Source of the DNA: a bacterium
GTDB taxonomy: Bacteria > Electryoneota > RPQS01
DNA length: 64,000 nucleotides
Assembly: GCA_016702305.1 (NCBI GenBank)
Contig: JADJEH010000017.1
Coordinates: 558,001-622,000, forward strand
Direction: 5' to 3'
Part shown: positions 35,791 through 43,840 of the stretch, in pieces
Position numbering within the stretch: position 1 is the stretch's first letter
How the letters are laid out: each line of letters begins with the position of its first letter
Notes under the pieces: generated by a model
Databases searched by the model: none
Seen by the model: only the letters and a program-made list of their open reading frames with translations
What the model was told of the DNA's origin: nothing
Position numbers and translations under genes: made by a program

Positions 35791-36831
35791 TTACTTCACC
35801 AACACCATACGTGTGCTTTGCGCTTCGACTCCGGCCGTCACTTTGGCGAAATAGCTGCCGCTGCCCCATGCGCTGCCGTCAATCGGCAGGCTGTGCGAAC
35901 CGGCGCTCAGATCGAACGACTGCTGCATCACGACTTGTCCCGTCTCATTGTAAATTGTCATTTCCACATGCGAGTTCTTCGCCAATTCGATCGGCAAATT
36001 CGTCGTCGGATTGAACGGATTGGGGTAATTCTGCGATAGCCTGAAGCTCTGGGCAACCGGGCCGCGAATCGGATCGGTGGGGCTGCCGCCGCTGCTCGAG
36101 AAGCTCAAATAGCCGCTCGTGAAGTCTGGTCCAGTTCCGGATTCCGCGGCTGTGAAGCTGCCGCCGGTAACTCCGTTCTGCCCGAACCAGTTATAAGACC
36201 AGTTCTCTTCCGTATCTCCCTGCGGTATTCCGTTCATCAACACCCAATTGTAACTGTGCGCGAGATCGCGCAGCACGGGAAATGTTTCGACGACCGGGGT
36301 TGGTACGGTCAAGTTGCCCCAGCCGTCGATCTCATGCAATTCGCTGTCAACGGAAGTAATGGTGAAGCCTGGCATGAACTCAATGGTCGTGCGTAAGACG
36401 CTTGTCCAATTTGTGTTCATCGTGCACGGGAATTCAATCAGCAAGTATTCTTCGTCATAAGGGTTCGCATACGTTGTGTCAACATCCACGACGCCGAAGC
36501 CAAGATTGAAGAGGCCGGCGGAAGCGGCGCGGAAGAAGCTATAGGATCCTTCTCCTTCTGCCGCGTGTGTCGCGGTCGGAAAATCTGCCGCAAAGGGCGT
36601 CGAGGACGGCGCGACGAACGTGCTGACGTACCCACCTGAGTAGTCAAATGACGATATGTCCCAGTTCTGATTCGAACCGCCCGCACCGGGATCAAATGTT
36701 ACTTCAGCGTCCGTCGAAAACGACGAAAACTGTGTTCCGACGCCCGGCATATTAGCCTGCGTCAACGTAATCTGAGCAAACGCGCAGCTCGCAAGAAGCG
36801 CACTCAGAACGATACCAAGTGGTGTTCTCAT
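35791..36831 (-). CDS. Secreted YPNPFNP-tailed protein, tandem paralogue B
   Basis: The start at 36831 (MRTPLGIVLS) has AAGGAG upstream; the frame reaches 36882 without support. About 346 residues with a signal peptide ending CAFAQ. Organisation is as in paralogue A 28 bases downstream: SNQNWDISSFDY, SSTPFAADFPTAT, SYSFFRA, IEFPCTMNTNWT, then the sorting module. The middle has drifted far more than the tail, which suggests selection on the sorting signal or recent gene conversion. Function unknown. Confidence 0.78.
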   Translation of the reverse strand: MRTPLGIVLSALLASCAFAQITLTQANMPGVGTQFSSFSTDAEVTFDPGAGGSNQNWDISSFDYSGGYVSTFVAPSSTPFAADFPTATHAAEGEGSYSFFRAASAGLFNLGFGVVDVDTTYANPYDEEYLLIEFPCTMNTNWTSVLRTTIEFMPGFTITSVDSELHEIDGWGNLTVPTPVVETFPVLRDLAHSYNWVLMNGIPQGDTEENWSYNWFGQNGVTGGSFTAAESGTGPDFTSGYLSFSSSGGSPTDPIRGPVAQSFRLSQNYPNPFNPTTNLPIELAKNSHVEMTIYNETGQVVMQQSFDLSAGSHSLPIDGSAWGSGSYFAKVTAGVEAQSTRMVLVK

Positions 36832-36862
36832 GGTTGCTCCTTTAAGGAGTGAATTAACGAAA

Positions 36863-37987
36863 TTAAGCTTCGATCTTCTCAATGTTCGCGCGCGGCAGCG
36901 TAACCACTTCGCGCGAAGATTCCAGTTGCACTTTCAGCACGCGAACCTTCGCCTCCGTATCCAGCGCGGTCAGCTCAGGCGGCAACTCCGTGACGGTGCC
37001 GATTTGACCGAACCAAGGTTCGCGAATAATGCGCACGAGATCGCCGAGTTCCAGTCCGGCCGGCTCGTGCGTGTGCCCCGCATGGTGCGGAACGTCCTTT
37101 CTGGCAATGATGATCTCCGGTCGCATCACGCCCGCGCGAATCTGCGTCGCGCCGCTCACCGACGCCTTGTGACCTTGATTGCGCTGCAGCAGATCAAAGG
37201 TCCGGCGCGCCATCGTGATCTTGCCGAATCCTTCGGTGAGCACCAGCGTGACGCCAATTTGCTCGCCGCCCGTAATCGCCACGCCCTGTTCGTAGCCCAA
37301 CAACTTTTTCAAGTCAAGACTGTCAAAGCCGCCCACGACCAGCGCGGCCGCGCCGCCGGCAATCGCCTTCTTCACCGCTTCATACGTCGCAAATGAGCCG
37401 CCCACCAGAATCTCGCGCTTACATGATGACGGTATCTTGCTCTCGTCTATCACTTCGTCCGGCGAGTTTGCAATCATGCGAATGTCGCCGGACGTCTCGC
37501 CGCCAATGCCGAAGATGCCTTGAATGAACGAGCCGACCGCCTGAACTTCTACACCTTCGTTCGGAAATATTTCCGTGACGCGGCCCTCGATATACGCCTC
37601 AATTTCGACGGGCACCGGCGGATCGCGGAATATAAGCTGCCCCGTCACATCGGACACCGACTCCAGCGACCCGGTGATCGGCGACTTCAGCTTGTTCTTG
37701 AACATGCCGAAGAAAGACTTGGCTTCGGCGATGATCTGATCCTTCGCGACCTTGTCACCCTCCTTGATCAGCAGCGCTCCGCGCACGTCGCCCGGCAATA
37801 TGCCCAGCAGATTCGCCGCGTTAAGCGGAGTCACATTGCCGGGCAGATTCGTACTGGCGACGACCTGCTCAGCGGCCATGTGTTCGCCGACCCGAACCGT
37901 AACCTCGCCCTTTAGCGGCAGAATTCGGTCCTTCGTAATCAGCGTCGTCTCGGCGACGCGCAAACCCGGTGTAAATGATGTCGCCAT
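36863..37987 (-). CDS. Protein with RnfC-like barrel-sandwich domain and C-terminal KOW motif
   Basis: The start is the ATG at 37987, one base after the dienelactone hydrolase stop. About 374 residues, no signal peptide. Residues about 15-110 resemble barrel-sandwich/lipoyl-like folds (RILPLKGEVTVRVGEHM, LLIKEGDKVAKDQIIAE, KSPITGSLESVSDVTGQ), as at the N-terminus of RnfC. A middle alpha/beta part holds Gly-rich loops (ILVGGSFATYEAVKKAIAGG, TGGEQIGVTLVL). The end (LELGDLVRIIREPWFGQIGTVTELP) is a KOW motif, as in NusG and ribosomal proteins. I do not know its function; the KOW motif suggests RNA or ribosome contact (inference). Confidence 0.65.
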   Translation of the reverse strand: MATSFTPGLRVAETTLITKDRILPLKGEVTVRVGEHMAAEQVVASTNLPGNVTPLNAANLLGILPGDVRGALLIKEGDKVAKDQIIAEAKSFFGMFKNKLKSPITGSLESVSDVTGQLIFRDPPVPVEIEAYIEGRVTEIFPNEGVEVQAVGSFIQGIFGIGGETSGDIRMIANSPDEVIDESKIPSSCKREILVGGSFATYEAVKKAIAGGAAALVVGGFDSLDLKKLLGYEQGVAITGGEQIGVTLVLTEGFGKITMARRTFDLLQRNQGHKASVSGATQIRAGVMRPEIIIARKDVPHHAGHTHEPAGLELGDLVRIIREPWFGQIGTVTELPPELTALDTEAKVRVLKVQLESSREVVTLPRANIEKIEA

Positions 37988-37988
37988 G

Positions 37989-38795
37989 CTACTCTTTCTT
38001 GTCTTCGACGGCGGCAGGCTTGGCGAACAGCTCGGAAAGCATGACACGCATCTCTGTCATGGACGCCTTCTCCGCTTCGGCGTCATATGCTACACCATCC
38101 AACCCCGTCTTGTCCGCGTTGGGATTGGTGAAAGCGTGCTTTGCACCCGCGTAGTGGATCACTTTGTAGTTGACCCCGGCTTCCGTCATGGCCTGGTCAA
38201 ATTGCGTCACCTGCTCATTCGGCACAAAGGGATCGGCGTCACCATGTAAGACCAGTACACGCCCCTTGATGTTGCGTGCCCGCTCCGGATTGGGCGCGGC
38301 CAATCCGCCGTGAAAGGACACGCAGCCTTTCAACGGCGCACCGCTCCGCGCCAGTTCGAGCGCGGCTGTGCCCCCAAAACAAAAACCGATCGCCGCCGTC
38401 CGCGCCGTGTCCACATGCGCCTGCATGAGCATCTGCTCGTAAGCCGCGTTGGTCATGGTTTCGAATTTCGCAAAGTCCTGATAGAAAGCGCTCGCCAACT
38501 TGTTTGCCTCTTCGGCATTGGTTGTCGTCATGCCTTGGCCGTACATGTCCGCGACAAACGCGACGTAACCCAAGTCCGCCAGTTCGCGCGCGCGGCGCTT
38601 CACATACTCATTGATGCCCCACCACTCGGGAAAAACGACCACCGCCGGGCGCGGTTCCGTGATCTTCTCATTCTGAACGAGATAGCCCTGATACTCTTTC
38701 CCGTCCACGGTGTAGTCCACCAAGGTGGCTTTGAGCGCGGCATTCGCCATAACAGCTCCGCATAATAAAACAGCCAAACACACAAACGTCTTCAT
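37989..38795 (-). CDS. Dienelactone hydrolase family protein, exported
   Basis: The start at 38795 overlaps the pyrophosphatase stop (ATGA), with AAAGGGG upstream. About 268 residues. A signal peptide (MKTFVCLAVLLCGAVMANA) is followed by the alpha/beta hydrolase fold with catalytic Cys139 (GFCFGG), Asp188 (DADPFVP) and His220 (GAKHAF). The Cys nucleophile is typical of dienelactone hydrolases, which open ester rings in aromatic breakdown, though many relatives act on other esters. Export to the periplasm is unusual for the aromatic pathway, so another ester or lactone is more likely. Confidence 0.85.
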   Translation of the reverse strand: MKTFVCLAVLLCGAVMANAALKATLVDYTVDGKEYQGYLVQNEKITEPRPAVVVFPEWWGINEYVKRRARELADLGYVAFVADMYGQGMTTTNAEEANKLASAFYQDFAKFETMTNAAYEQMLMQAHVDTARTAAIGFCFGGTAALELARSGAPLKGCVSFHGGLAAPNPERARNIKGRVLVLHGDADPFVPNEQVTQFDQAMTEAGVNYKVIHYAGAKHAFTNPNADKTGLDGVAYDAEAEKASMTEMRVMLSELFAKPAAVEDKKE

Positions 38796-39382
38796 CGGGT
38801 CCCCTTTGGTTTCTTCTTCTTGACAGTCGTCTTCTTCACCGCCGCGGCCTTGCGCGACGCGGTTGGTTTCGTCTTGGCCCGCTTGATGCAATCTTTGATC
38901 ACCTGTTCCGCTTCCCAACGGTCCTTCCAACCCATGGAGGTCACATGCTTGCCTTCGAGCTCCTTGTAAACACGAAAGAAGTGATCCATCTCGCGCAGGA
39001 AATGCGGCGGCACGTCGGATAGGCTGTGATATGTTTCAAAGGACGGATCCGTTGAAGGCACGCACAAGACCTTCTCGTCACCGCCCTTTTCATCGTGCAT
39101 CAACAGCACGCCCAGCGGGCGCGCCGCCACCACACACCCCGGAAAGGTCGGCGTCTTGACCAGTACCAGCACATCCAGCGGATCGCCGTCGTCCGCCAAT
39201 GTTCCGGGGATAAATCCGTAATCTCCCGGATAGTGCACCGGAGAAAATAGTGGGCGATCCAGTACGATCGCGCCGAGGTCACTGTCATACTCGTACTTGT
39301 TGCGGTGGCCGTAGGGCACTTCCACCACGACATATATCTCATTCGGAATGCGCGGTCCGGGCGGTAATTCGTGCAGCTTCAA
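38792..39382 (-). CDS. ppa: Family I inorganic pyrophosphatase with Lys-rich tail
   Basis: 196 residues. Active-site residues: Glu21, Lys29, Glu31, Tyr55 (YPGDYGFIP) and the Asp cluster DGDPLD (65-70), all as in soluble family I enzymes. It hydrolyses pyrophosphate, pulling biosynthetic reactions forward. The core is about 168 residues; the final 27 are a basic tail (KTKPTASRKAAAVKKTTVKK then KKPKGTR) absent from most homologues. Similar basic ends appear in the SET protein at 16882. It overlaps the following gene by ATGA. Confidence 0.93.
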   Translation of the reverse strand: MKLHELPPGPRIPNEIYVVVEVPYGHRNKYEYDSDLGAIVLDRPLFSPVHYPGDYGFIPGTLADDGDPLDVLVLVKTPTFPGCVVAARPLGVLLMHDEKGGDEKVLCVPSTDPSFETYHSLSDVPPHFLREMDHFFRVYKELEGKHVTSMGWKDRWEAEQVIKDCIKRAKTKPTASRKAAAVKKTTVKKKKPKGTR

Positions 39383-39394
39383 AATAGGGTCCTG

Positions 39395-40258
39395 CTATAA
39401 TTGTGGTCGTTTAGGCAAGCGATGTTCCAAGCGCATGCCGCGGAGCATGGCGCCTTGAACCTCACTGCAAATTTGATTAATCATTTTCAGCCCTCCGGAG
39501 TCCTTGCGTAGCGCGACCCGTAACGGGCGCGTGCCCGGAGTGGCTTCAAGCATCATAAGCATGGCGTTGCTCACGTCCCGCGGATCGGGCGCGGCCCCGC
39601 TGGCCAGGTACTGCTTCGTCTGCGCGTCCGATTGTTCGGCCTCGGCCTGCTCGTCCGGATAGCCGGCCAGCCGCGCCGCATCGTCCGTATCAAGTATGTT
39701 GGCCCGAAAATTCGACGGATAGGCGCCCGGCTGAATAATCACTGTTTCAATGCCGTGCGTGATGACTTCGTAGGCCAATGATTCGGCGTACGCCTCAAGC
39801 GCGAACTTGCTGGCGCAATAGCCCGACAGATAGGGCAGCACCGTCCGGCCCAATCCGCTCGAAACATAAATCAGCAAACCGCTCCGCTGCGCCCGCATCG
39901 CGGGCAGCACGGCACGATTGAGCCGATGCACGCCCACCACATTCACGTCGAGAACATAGCTCAATTGCGCGGGTGTGCTCGCTTCGGCCACGCCGTTCAC
40001 GCCCATCCCCGCATTGTGTATCACGCAGTCCAGCGCAGCGTCTATTCCCGCGATTGCATTGGCAACCGACTCGTCGCTCGTTACATCGAGCGCGAGTACG
40101 CGCACATTGTCGAGTCCGCTTAACTCATCCGCCGCCGCGCGGTTCCGGCCGACCGGATCCCGCATCGTCGCGAAAACCGTATGCCCCGCCGCCGCAATCT
40201 GTCGCGTTGCCAAATGACCGAAACCGCTTGAACAGCCCGTGATCAATACCGTGGCCAT
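39395..40258 (-). CDS. Short-chain dehydrogenase/reductase
   Basis: 287 residues, classical SDR. Cofactor motif TGCSSGFG (residues 7-14), structural HNAGMG, active-site Ser133/134 and the YxxxK pair Tyr147-Lys151 (YCASK). The Arg at the end of strand 2 (ATMRDP) favours NADP(H). The substrate is unknown; the sequence resembles the group of Rossmann oxidoreductases that act on ketones or sterol-like alcohols. It lies two bases after terC. Confidence 0.87.
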   Translation of the reverse strand: MATVLITGCSSGFGHLATRQIAAAGHTVFATMRDPVGRNRAAADELSGLDNVRVLALDVTSDESVANAIAGIDAALDCVIHNAGMGVNGVAEASTPAQLSYVLDVNVVGVHRLNRAVLPAMRAQRSGLLIYVSSGLGRTVLPYLSGYCASKFALEAYAESLAYEVITHGIETVIIQPGAYPSNFRANILDTDDAARLAGYPDEQAEAEQSDAQTKQYLASGAAPDPRDVSNAMLMMLEATPGTRPLRVALRKDSGGLKMINQICSEVQGAMLRGMRLEHRLPKRPQL

Positions 40259-40260
40259 CG

Positions 40261-41205
40261 CTATACTCCGTGGTGCTCGTGCTTCTCGTGAACGCGCTTC
40301 GGGAAAACCAGCGACGCGACGATCGAAAGCGCCAGCATGCCGCCGACCGCCGCCAGCGCCCAGCCAAGCGGAATCGCGAAGGCCGTGTGGCCGATCAGCA
40401 TCTTGACGCCAATAAACGTCAGCACGCCGGCCAACCCATATTTCAAGTAGTGGAAACTGTCCATCATCCCGTGCAGCGCGAAATACAGAGATCGCAGTCC
40501 AAGGATCGCGAACACGTTCGACGTAAACACGACGAAGGGATCGAGCGTAATCGCAAAAATCGCCGGAATCGAGTCCAGCGCGAACACGACGTCCGTGAAA
40601 TTGATCACCTGCAGCACCACAAACAGCGGCGTCGCCGCCCAGAAACCGCGCCTGCGAATGAAGAACTTCTCGCCGTAAAACTGGCTGGTGATCGGGAAAA
40701 TCTTCTTCGTCAACGTCACCAGCGGATTCTTGTCCGGGTCAACGCCCTGCTCGTCCTGCATGGCCATGCGGATACCCGTGTAGATCAGGAACGCGCCGAA
40801 TACATAGAGCACCCAGTCAAACGCCGCGATCAACGCCGCACCCAACGCAATCATCAGGCCGCGCAAGATCATCGCGCCCAAAATACCCCAGAACAGCACG
40901 CGATGCTGGTACTTCGGAGGTACCTTAAAATATTGGAAGATCAGGATGAACACGAACATGTTGTCCACCGACAACGACAGTTCAATCAGATAGCCGCTCA
41001 CATACTCAACGGCTGTCTGCTCTCCTTTCCACCAATAGACGAACCCGCCGTAAAACATCGCCAGCGTAAACCACACCGCGCACCACGCTAACGCTTCTTT
41101 CTTCGAGACGACGTGCGCCGTCTTATTGAAAACACCCAGGTCGAGCAGGAGCAGCGCCATGATCCCGGCGACAAAAAAGACCCATTGTAAAATTTCGAAA
41201 TCCAA
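40261..41205 (-). CDS. TerC-family integral membrane protein (Alx-like)
   Basis: The start is TTG at 41205 with GGAAGG five bases before; the longer frame to 41253 begins in the methyltransferase gene. About 314 residues with eight or nine TM segments. TerC hallmarks are SLSVDNMFVFILIFQYFKVP in TM3 and VNFTDVVFALDSIPAIFAIT in TM6-7, with acidic residues in both. Known members (Alx, MeeF/MeeY) export Mn(II) or deliver it to exported enzymes. Nothing in its leader resembles the yybP-ykoY riboswitch that often controls such genes. The His-rich end (HEKHEHHGV) may bind metal. Confidence 0.88.
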   Translation of the reverse strand: MDFEILQWVFFVAGIMALLLLDLGVFNKTAHVVSKKEALAWCAVWFTLAMFYGGFVYWWKGEQTAVEYVSGYLIELSLSVDNMFVFILIFQYFKVPPKYQHRVLFWGILGAMILRGLMIALGAALIAAFDWVLYVFGAFLIYTGIRMAMQDEQGVDPDKNPLVTLTKKIFPITSQFYGEKFFIRRRGFWAATPLFVVLQVINFTDVVFALDSIPAIFAITLDPFVVFTSNVFAILGLRSLYFALHGMMDSFHYLKYGLAGVLTFIGVKMLIGHTAFAIPLGWALAAVGGMLALSIVASLVFPKRVHEKHEHHGV

Positions 41206-41224
41206 AGCTGCCTTCCGTATCCGA

Positions 41225-42019
41225 CTAATGTTTCTCGATCGCCGTGCTCGCAACGACCACGACGAAACGGTTGCTTAAAGTCAATTTGCCCGACTCATCC
41301 GTAAACTGCTGCGCCGCGGCAGCCATGGCCTGTTTCACCGGCTCCGCTCCCAGTTGGCTCACCGAATAGCGCGTCGCCCCTGCGCCGGACTGGCCTTCCC
41401 ACAGCTCCTCAAAGTGCGCATGGCTGCGCACGAGGTCTATCTCCGCAGTCTCCCGAATCACCAGACCTGCCTGTGAGATCACGTCAAACAGCTTCGCCGG
41501 CGGTGACAGAGAAAACGGTCCTTCAAAATGCGGCGGCTGGACGAACAGCTTGCGAACCGCCGCGCCGAGCGTCGCAAAATTGGAATGCTCCGGCGCTGCA
41601 AAGCAGCAAATGCCGATCAGTCCACCGCGCTTGGTCACGCGCGCAAGTTCCCGTAACGCAACGACTGGATGCTCCGTGAACTGCAGCGAGTTCGCGGCGA
41701 GCGACACGTCAAACGCCGCGTCCGCGAACGGCAGCGACTCCGTATCGGTGACGATGAACTCTCCAGCCGGTACACGTGAGCGCGCGATAGCCAGCATCTC
41801 CGGCGCCACATCAGTCCCCGTCACGCGCGCGCCGCGTTCGGCCGCCAATACCATTGCGCCGCCTGCTCCGCAGCCCGCATCCAATACATGTTGTCCCGCA
41901 CTCACGCCGCATTGCTCAATCAGCCACGCGGACAACGGCAGACTGTAAGCCTCTTGCCGTTCCGCCCACATTGGCGCACTCGGTCCCCACAGCTCAGCTT
42001 GTCGTTTCCCGGATGCCAT
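41225..42019 (-). CDS. Class I SAM-dependent methyltransferase
   Basis: 264 residues, Methyltransf_11 type. Motif I is LDAGCGAGGAM, motif II VTGTDVAPEML, motif III with TDTESLPFADAAFDV, and SLQFTEHPVVALREL. A Trp/Tyr-rich N-terminus (WAERQEAYSLPL) looks like a small-molecule binding lid. The substrate is unknown. The start codon shares one base with the stop of the META lipoprotein gene (TGATG), so coupling is likely. Confidence 0.83.
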   Translation of the reverse strand: MASGKRQAELWGPSAPMWAERQEAYSLPLSAWLIEQCGVSAGQHVLDAGCGAGGAMVLAAERGARVTGTDVAPEMLAIARSRVPAGEFIVTDTESLPFADAAFDVSLAANSLQFTEHPVVALRELARVTKRGGLIGICCFAAPEHSNFATLGAAVRKLFVQPPHFEGPFSLSPPAKLFDVISQAGLVIRETAEIDLVRSHAHFEELWEGQSGAGATRYSVSQLGAEPVKQAMAAAAQQFTDESGKLTLSNRFVVVVASTAIEKH

Positions 42020-42582
42020 CAGTTCAGGTACAATGCGGCCAGGCGCATCACAACTTTGCTATTCTGCAAAAACACAACACTGTCTTCGCCCACCATGCGG
42101 TAACGGTTGACCAATTCCAAACCGCGCAGGAATTCCCGCTCAACCTCCATGGCCCCGTCGCAATTGACTTTTGTCGTCAACATCTCGCTGAACGCGAGTT
42201 GTTCACCGTCAACCGAGTAGGTGCCGCCGAAGCGATTGCAGCTGGCCGCGCCTTTGGCGCGATTCGTCTGCAAACTGAGCATAATATAAGGCTCCTGGCG
42301 AAAACCCTCCGCCATCGCAACCGCTGCCCCGTTCAGCTCGTACAGCCGCCAGCGCTTGTTTTTCAGCGGCTCGTGCGGTTGTCGCGGCGTCTTCGGCGGC
42401 GGCGAGGAAATCGTATCGGGTGACTGCACCACGGGAGCGGGCTTTACCGCATCAGGCGTCGGTTGAAGCACGCGTGACGGTTCAGCAGCCTTGGGCGGTT
42501 CGTTTGACTTGCTGCCGCAGCCGGTGACAAGCACGACTGCGAGCGAACATATCAGAATAGTTATGCGAGCAGATGTTTGCAC
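42019..42582 (-). CDS. META-domain (HslJ-like) lipoprotein
   Basis: 187 residues from GTG at 42582. A lipobox (VLVTGC, Cys22) marks a lipoprotein. A Pro-rich linker (about 25-70) leads to a META domain (KNKRWRLYELNG ... CNRFGGTYSVDGEQLAFSEMLTTKVNC), which in HslJ-type proteins is linked to envelope stress and novobiocin resistance. The start overlaps the upstream gene by 22 bases. Together with the NlpE-like small protein at 43463 it suggests envelope stress sensing. Confidence 0.8.
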   Translation of the reverse strand: MQTSARITILICSLAVVLVTGCGSKSNEPPKAAEPSRVLQPTPDAVKPAPVVQSPDTISSPPPKTPRQPHEPLKNKRWRLYELNGAAVAMAEGFRQEPYIMLSLQTNRAKGAASCNRFGGTYSVDGEQLAFSEMLTTKVNCDGAMEVEREFLRGLELVNRYRMVGEDSVVFLQNSKVVMRLAALYLN

Positions 42583-43418
42583 CAGTCCTCGATCGTCATG
42601 AGCGGTCCGCGGAGTAAGGCCGCAGCCGCCTGTGGATTTCCCGTTTCACCGTACTGTTCAAACTTCGCCATGAAATCGGCAAAACTGTCAAGCCAGGCCA
42701 TCTCTTCATCCTGGGCCGCAAGCTCCTTGGCCTCTGCAATCGAAACCTGCTCAACCGGCAGGCCGGGCCGCAACTGTTCACAATAATATTGCAGCGCGTC
42801 CAGCATCTTCATGCCGCGCGGGCCGTGTACGGTATACCGGCGGTGGCCCTGCCATTCCTCCTCCTCCATCAACGCCGATACCATCTTCGCGTAGTCGTGC
42901 GCCGCGACAAAGTGCCACGTGAGCGGCTGCTCGCCGACCATCAGGCCGCGATCCGGCATGACAAAATAGTCGAGGCTCTCAAAAAACCACGTGCAGCACC
43001 ACACAACCGTCGGTACGCTGCCCGCTTCGAGCGCAAGAATGCCCTTTGATAACGCCGCGCGTCTGCTCCACGCATGCTGCGGGTCGGGTTCCCAGTCGCC
43101 GGAAATAAGCGAGATCTTCTGAATACCGCACTCAGCCGCGGCGTTGGCCACGTTGACCAGGCCCTCGTGCAGAACGTCGTCCGGCGATGCGTCATGATCC
43201 GTATTCAGATTGATATGCACCGCCGTGCAGCCCTCGAAACCATGCACGAGCGAATCGAAGTCCGTCACGTCGGCATGGGCATACTCCGGGCGGTTACCCA
43301 ATTGCTCCTTGGCGGTAATCGGCGTGCGGCTCAAGACGCGCACTTGAAATCCGTCGTCGAGCAAGCGCTCCACCACAGGCCCGCCCAACAATCCTGTCGC
43401 ACCAATCACTGCAATCAT
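42561..43418 (-). CDS. NmrA-like NAD(P)-binding protein
   Basis: 285 residues. Rossmann motif GATGLLGGPV at residues 6-15 and a sensor-like layout of the NmrA/HSCARG group: DVTDFDSLVHGFEGCTAVHI and TVVWCCTWFFESL. These proteins are either NAD(P)H sensors or atypical SDR reductases without the Tyr-x-x-x-Lys pair, which is also absent here. Cytoplasmic. Substrate and reaction unknown. Confidence 0.82.
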   Translation of the reverse strand: MIAVIGATGLLGGPVVERLLDDGFQVRVLSRTPITAKEQLGNRPEYAHADVTDFDSLVHGFEGCTAVHINLNTDHDASPDDVLHEGLVNVANAAAECGIQKISLISGDWEPDPQHAWSRRAALSKGILALEAGSVPTVVWCCTWFFESLDYFVMPDRGLMVGEQPLTWHFVAAHDYAKMVSALMEEEEWQGHRRYTVHGPRGMKMLDALQYYCEQLRPGLPVEQVSIAEAKELAAQDEEMAWLDSFADFMAKFEQYGETGNPQAAAALLRGPLMTIEDWCKHLLA

Positions 43419-43462
43419 CGTTCTCAGTCGTTAAGGGTTAACAAAATCTGTTTCTGAAAGTG

Positions 43463-43840
43463 TCACGGCCGGCAACTCGTGTCCGGCCTGAGCATCGTAA
43501 TCTCCTCAATCACCAGACCCGCGCGCACGCGGCCGTCGGTCGAGTCGGCCTCCGAGCGTCCGCGAAACTCAGCATAGGCCGGTGCGCCGTCAAGCTGCAT
43601 GCTCACATACGCCCGTTCGACTTCCAGCCAATCGCCCTTGAATTTCACGACGAACATTTCACCCGTCGCACATTCGATGAGTGACGCGGCGTCGGCTTTG
43701 TAGGAAAGCATGCCCCGCATCGGCACCGCCTCGGCCCGCTGCTGTTTCGCCGCCTCTCGCGCCTTTCGCCCGGCATTGAATACCGGAAGCAGGAGGAGTA
43801 TGACGACAACAAGCGCAATGACAGCGGCGGCAATCTTCAA
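43463..43840 (-). CDS. Small membrane-anchored protein, NlpE/META-like C-terminus
   Basis: 125 residues; TTG start overlapping the aldo/keto reductase stop (TTGA). One N-terminal helix (residues 3-20), then a charged linker and a short domain with SYKADAASLIECATGEMFVV. That stretch resembles the small conserved unit found next to or within NlpE and META proteins (YxADAAxFxECxTG). A likely envelope protein; function unknown. Confidence 0.6.
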   Translation of the reverse strand: MKIAAAVIALVVVILLLLPVFNAGRKAREAAKQQRAEAVPMRGMLSYKADAASLIECATGEMFVVKFKGDWLEVERAYVSMQLDGAPAYAEFRGRSEADSTDGRVRAGLVIEEITMLRPDTSCRP

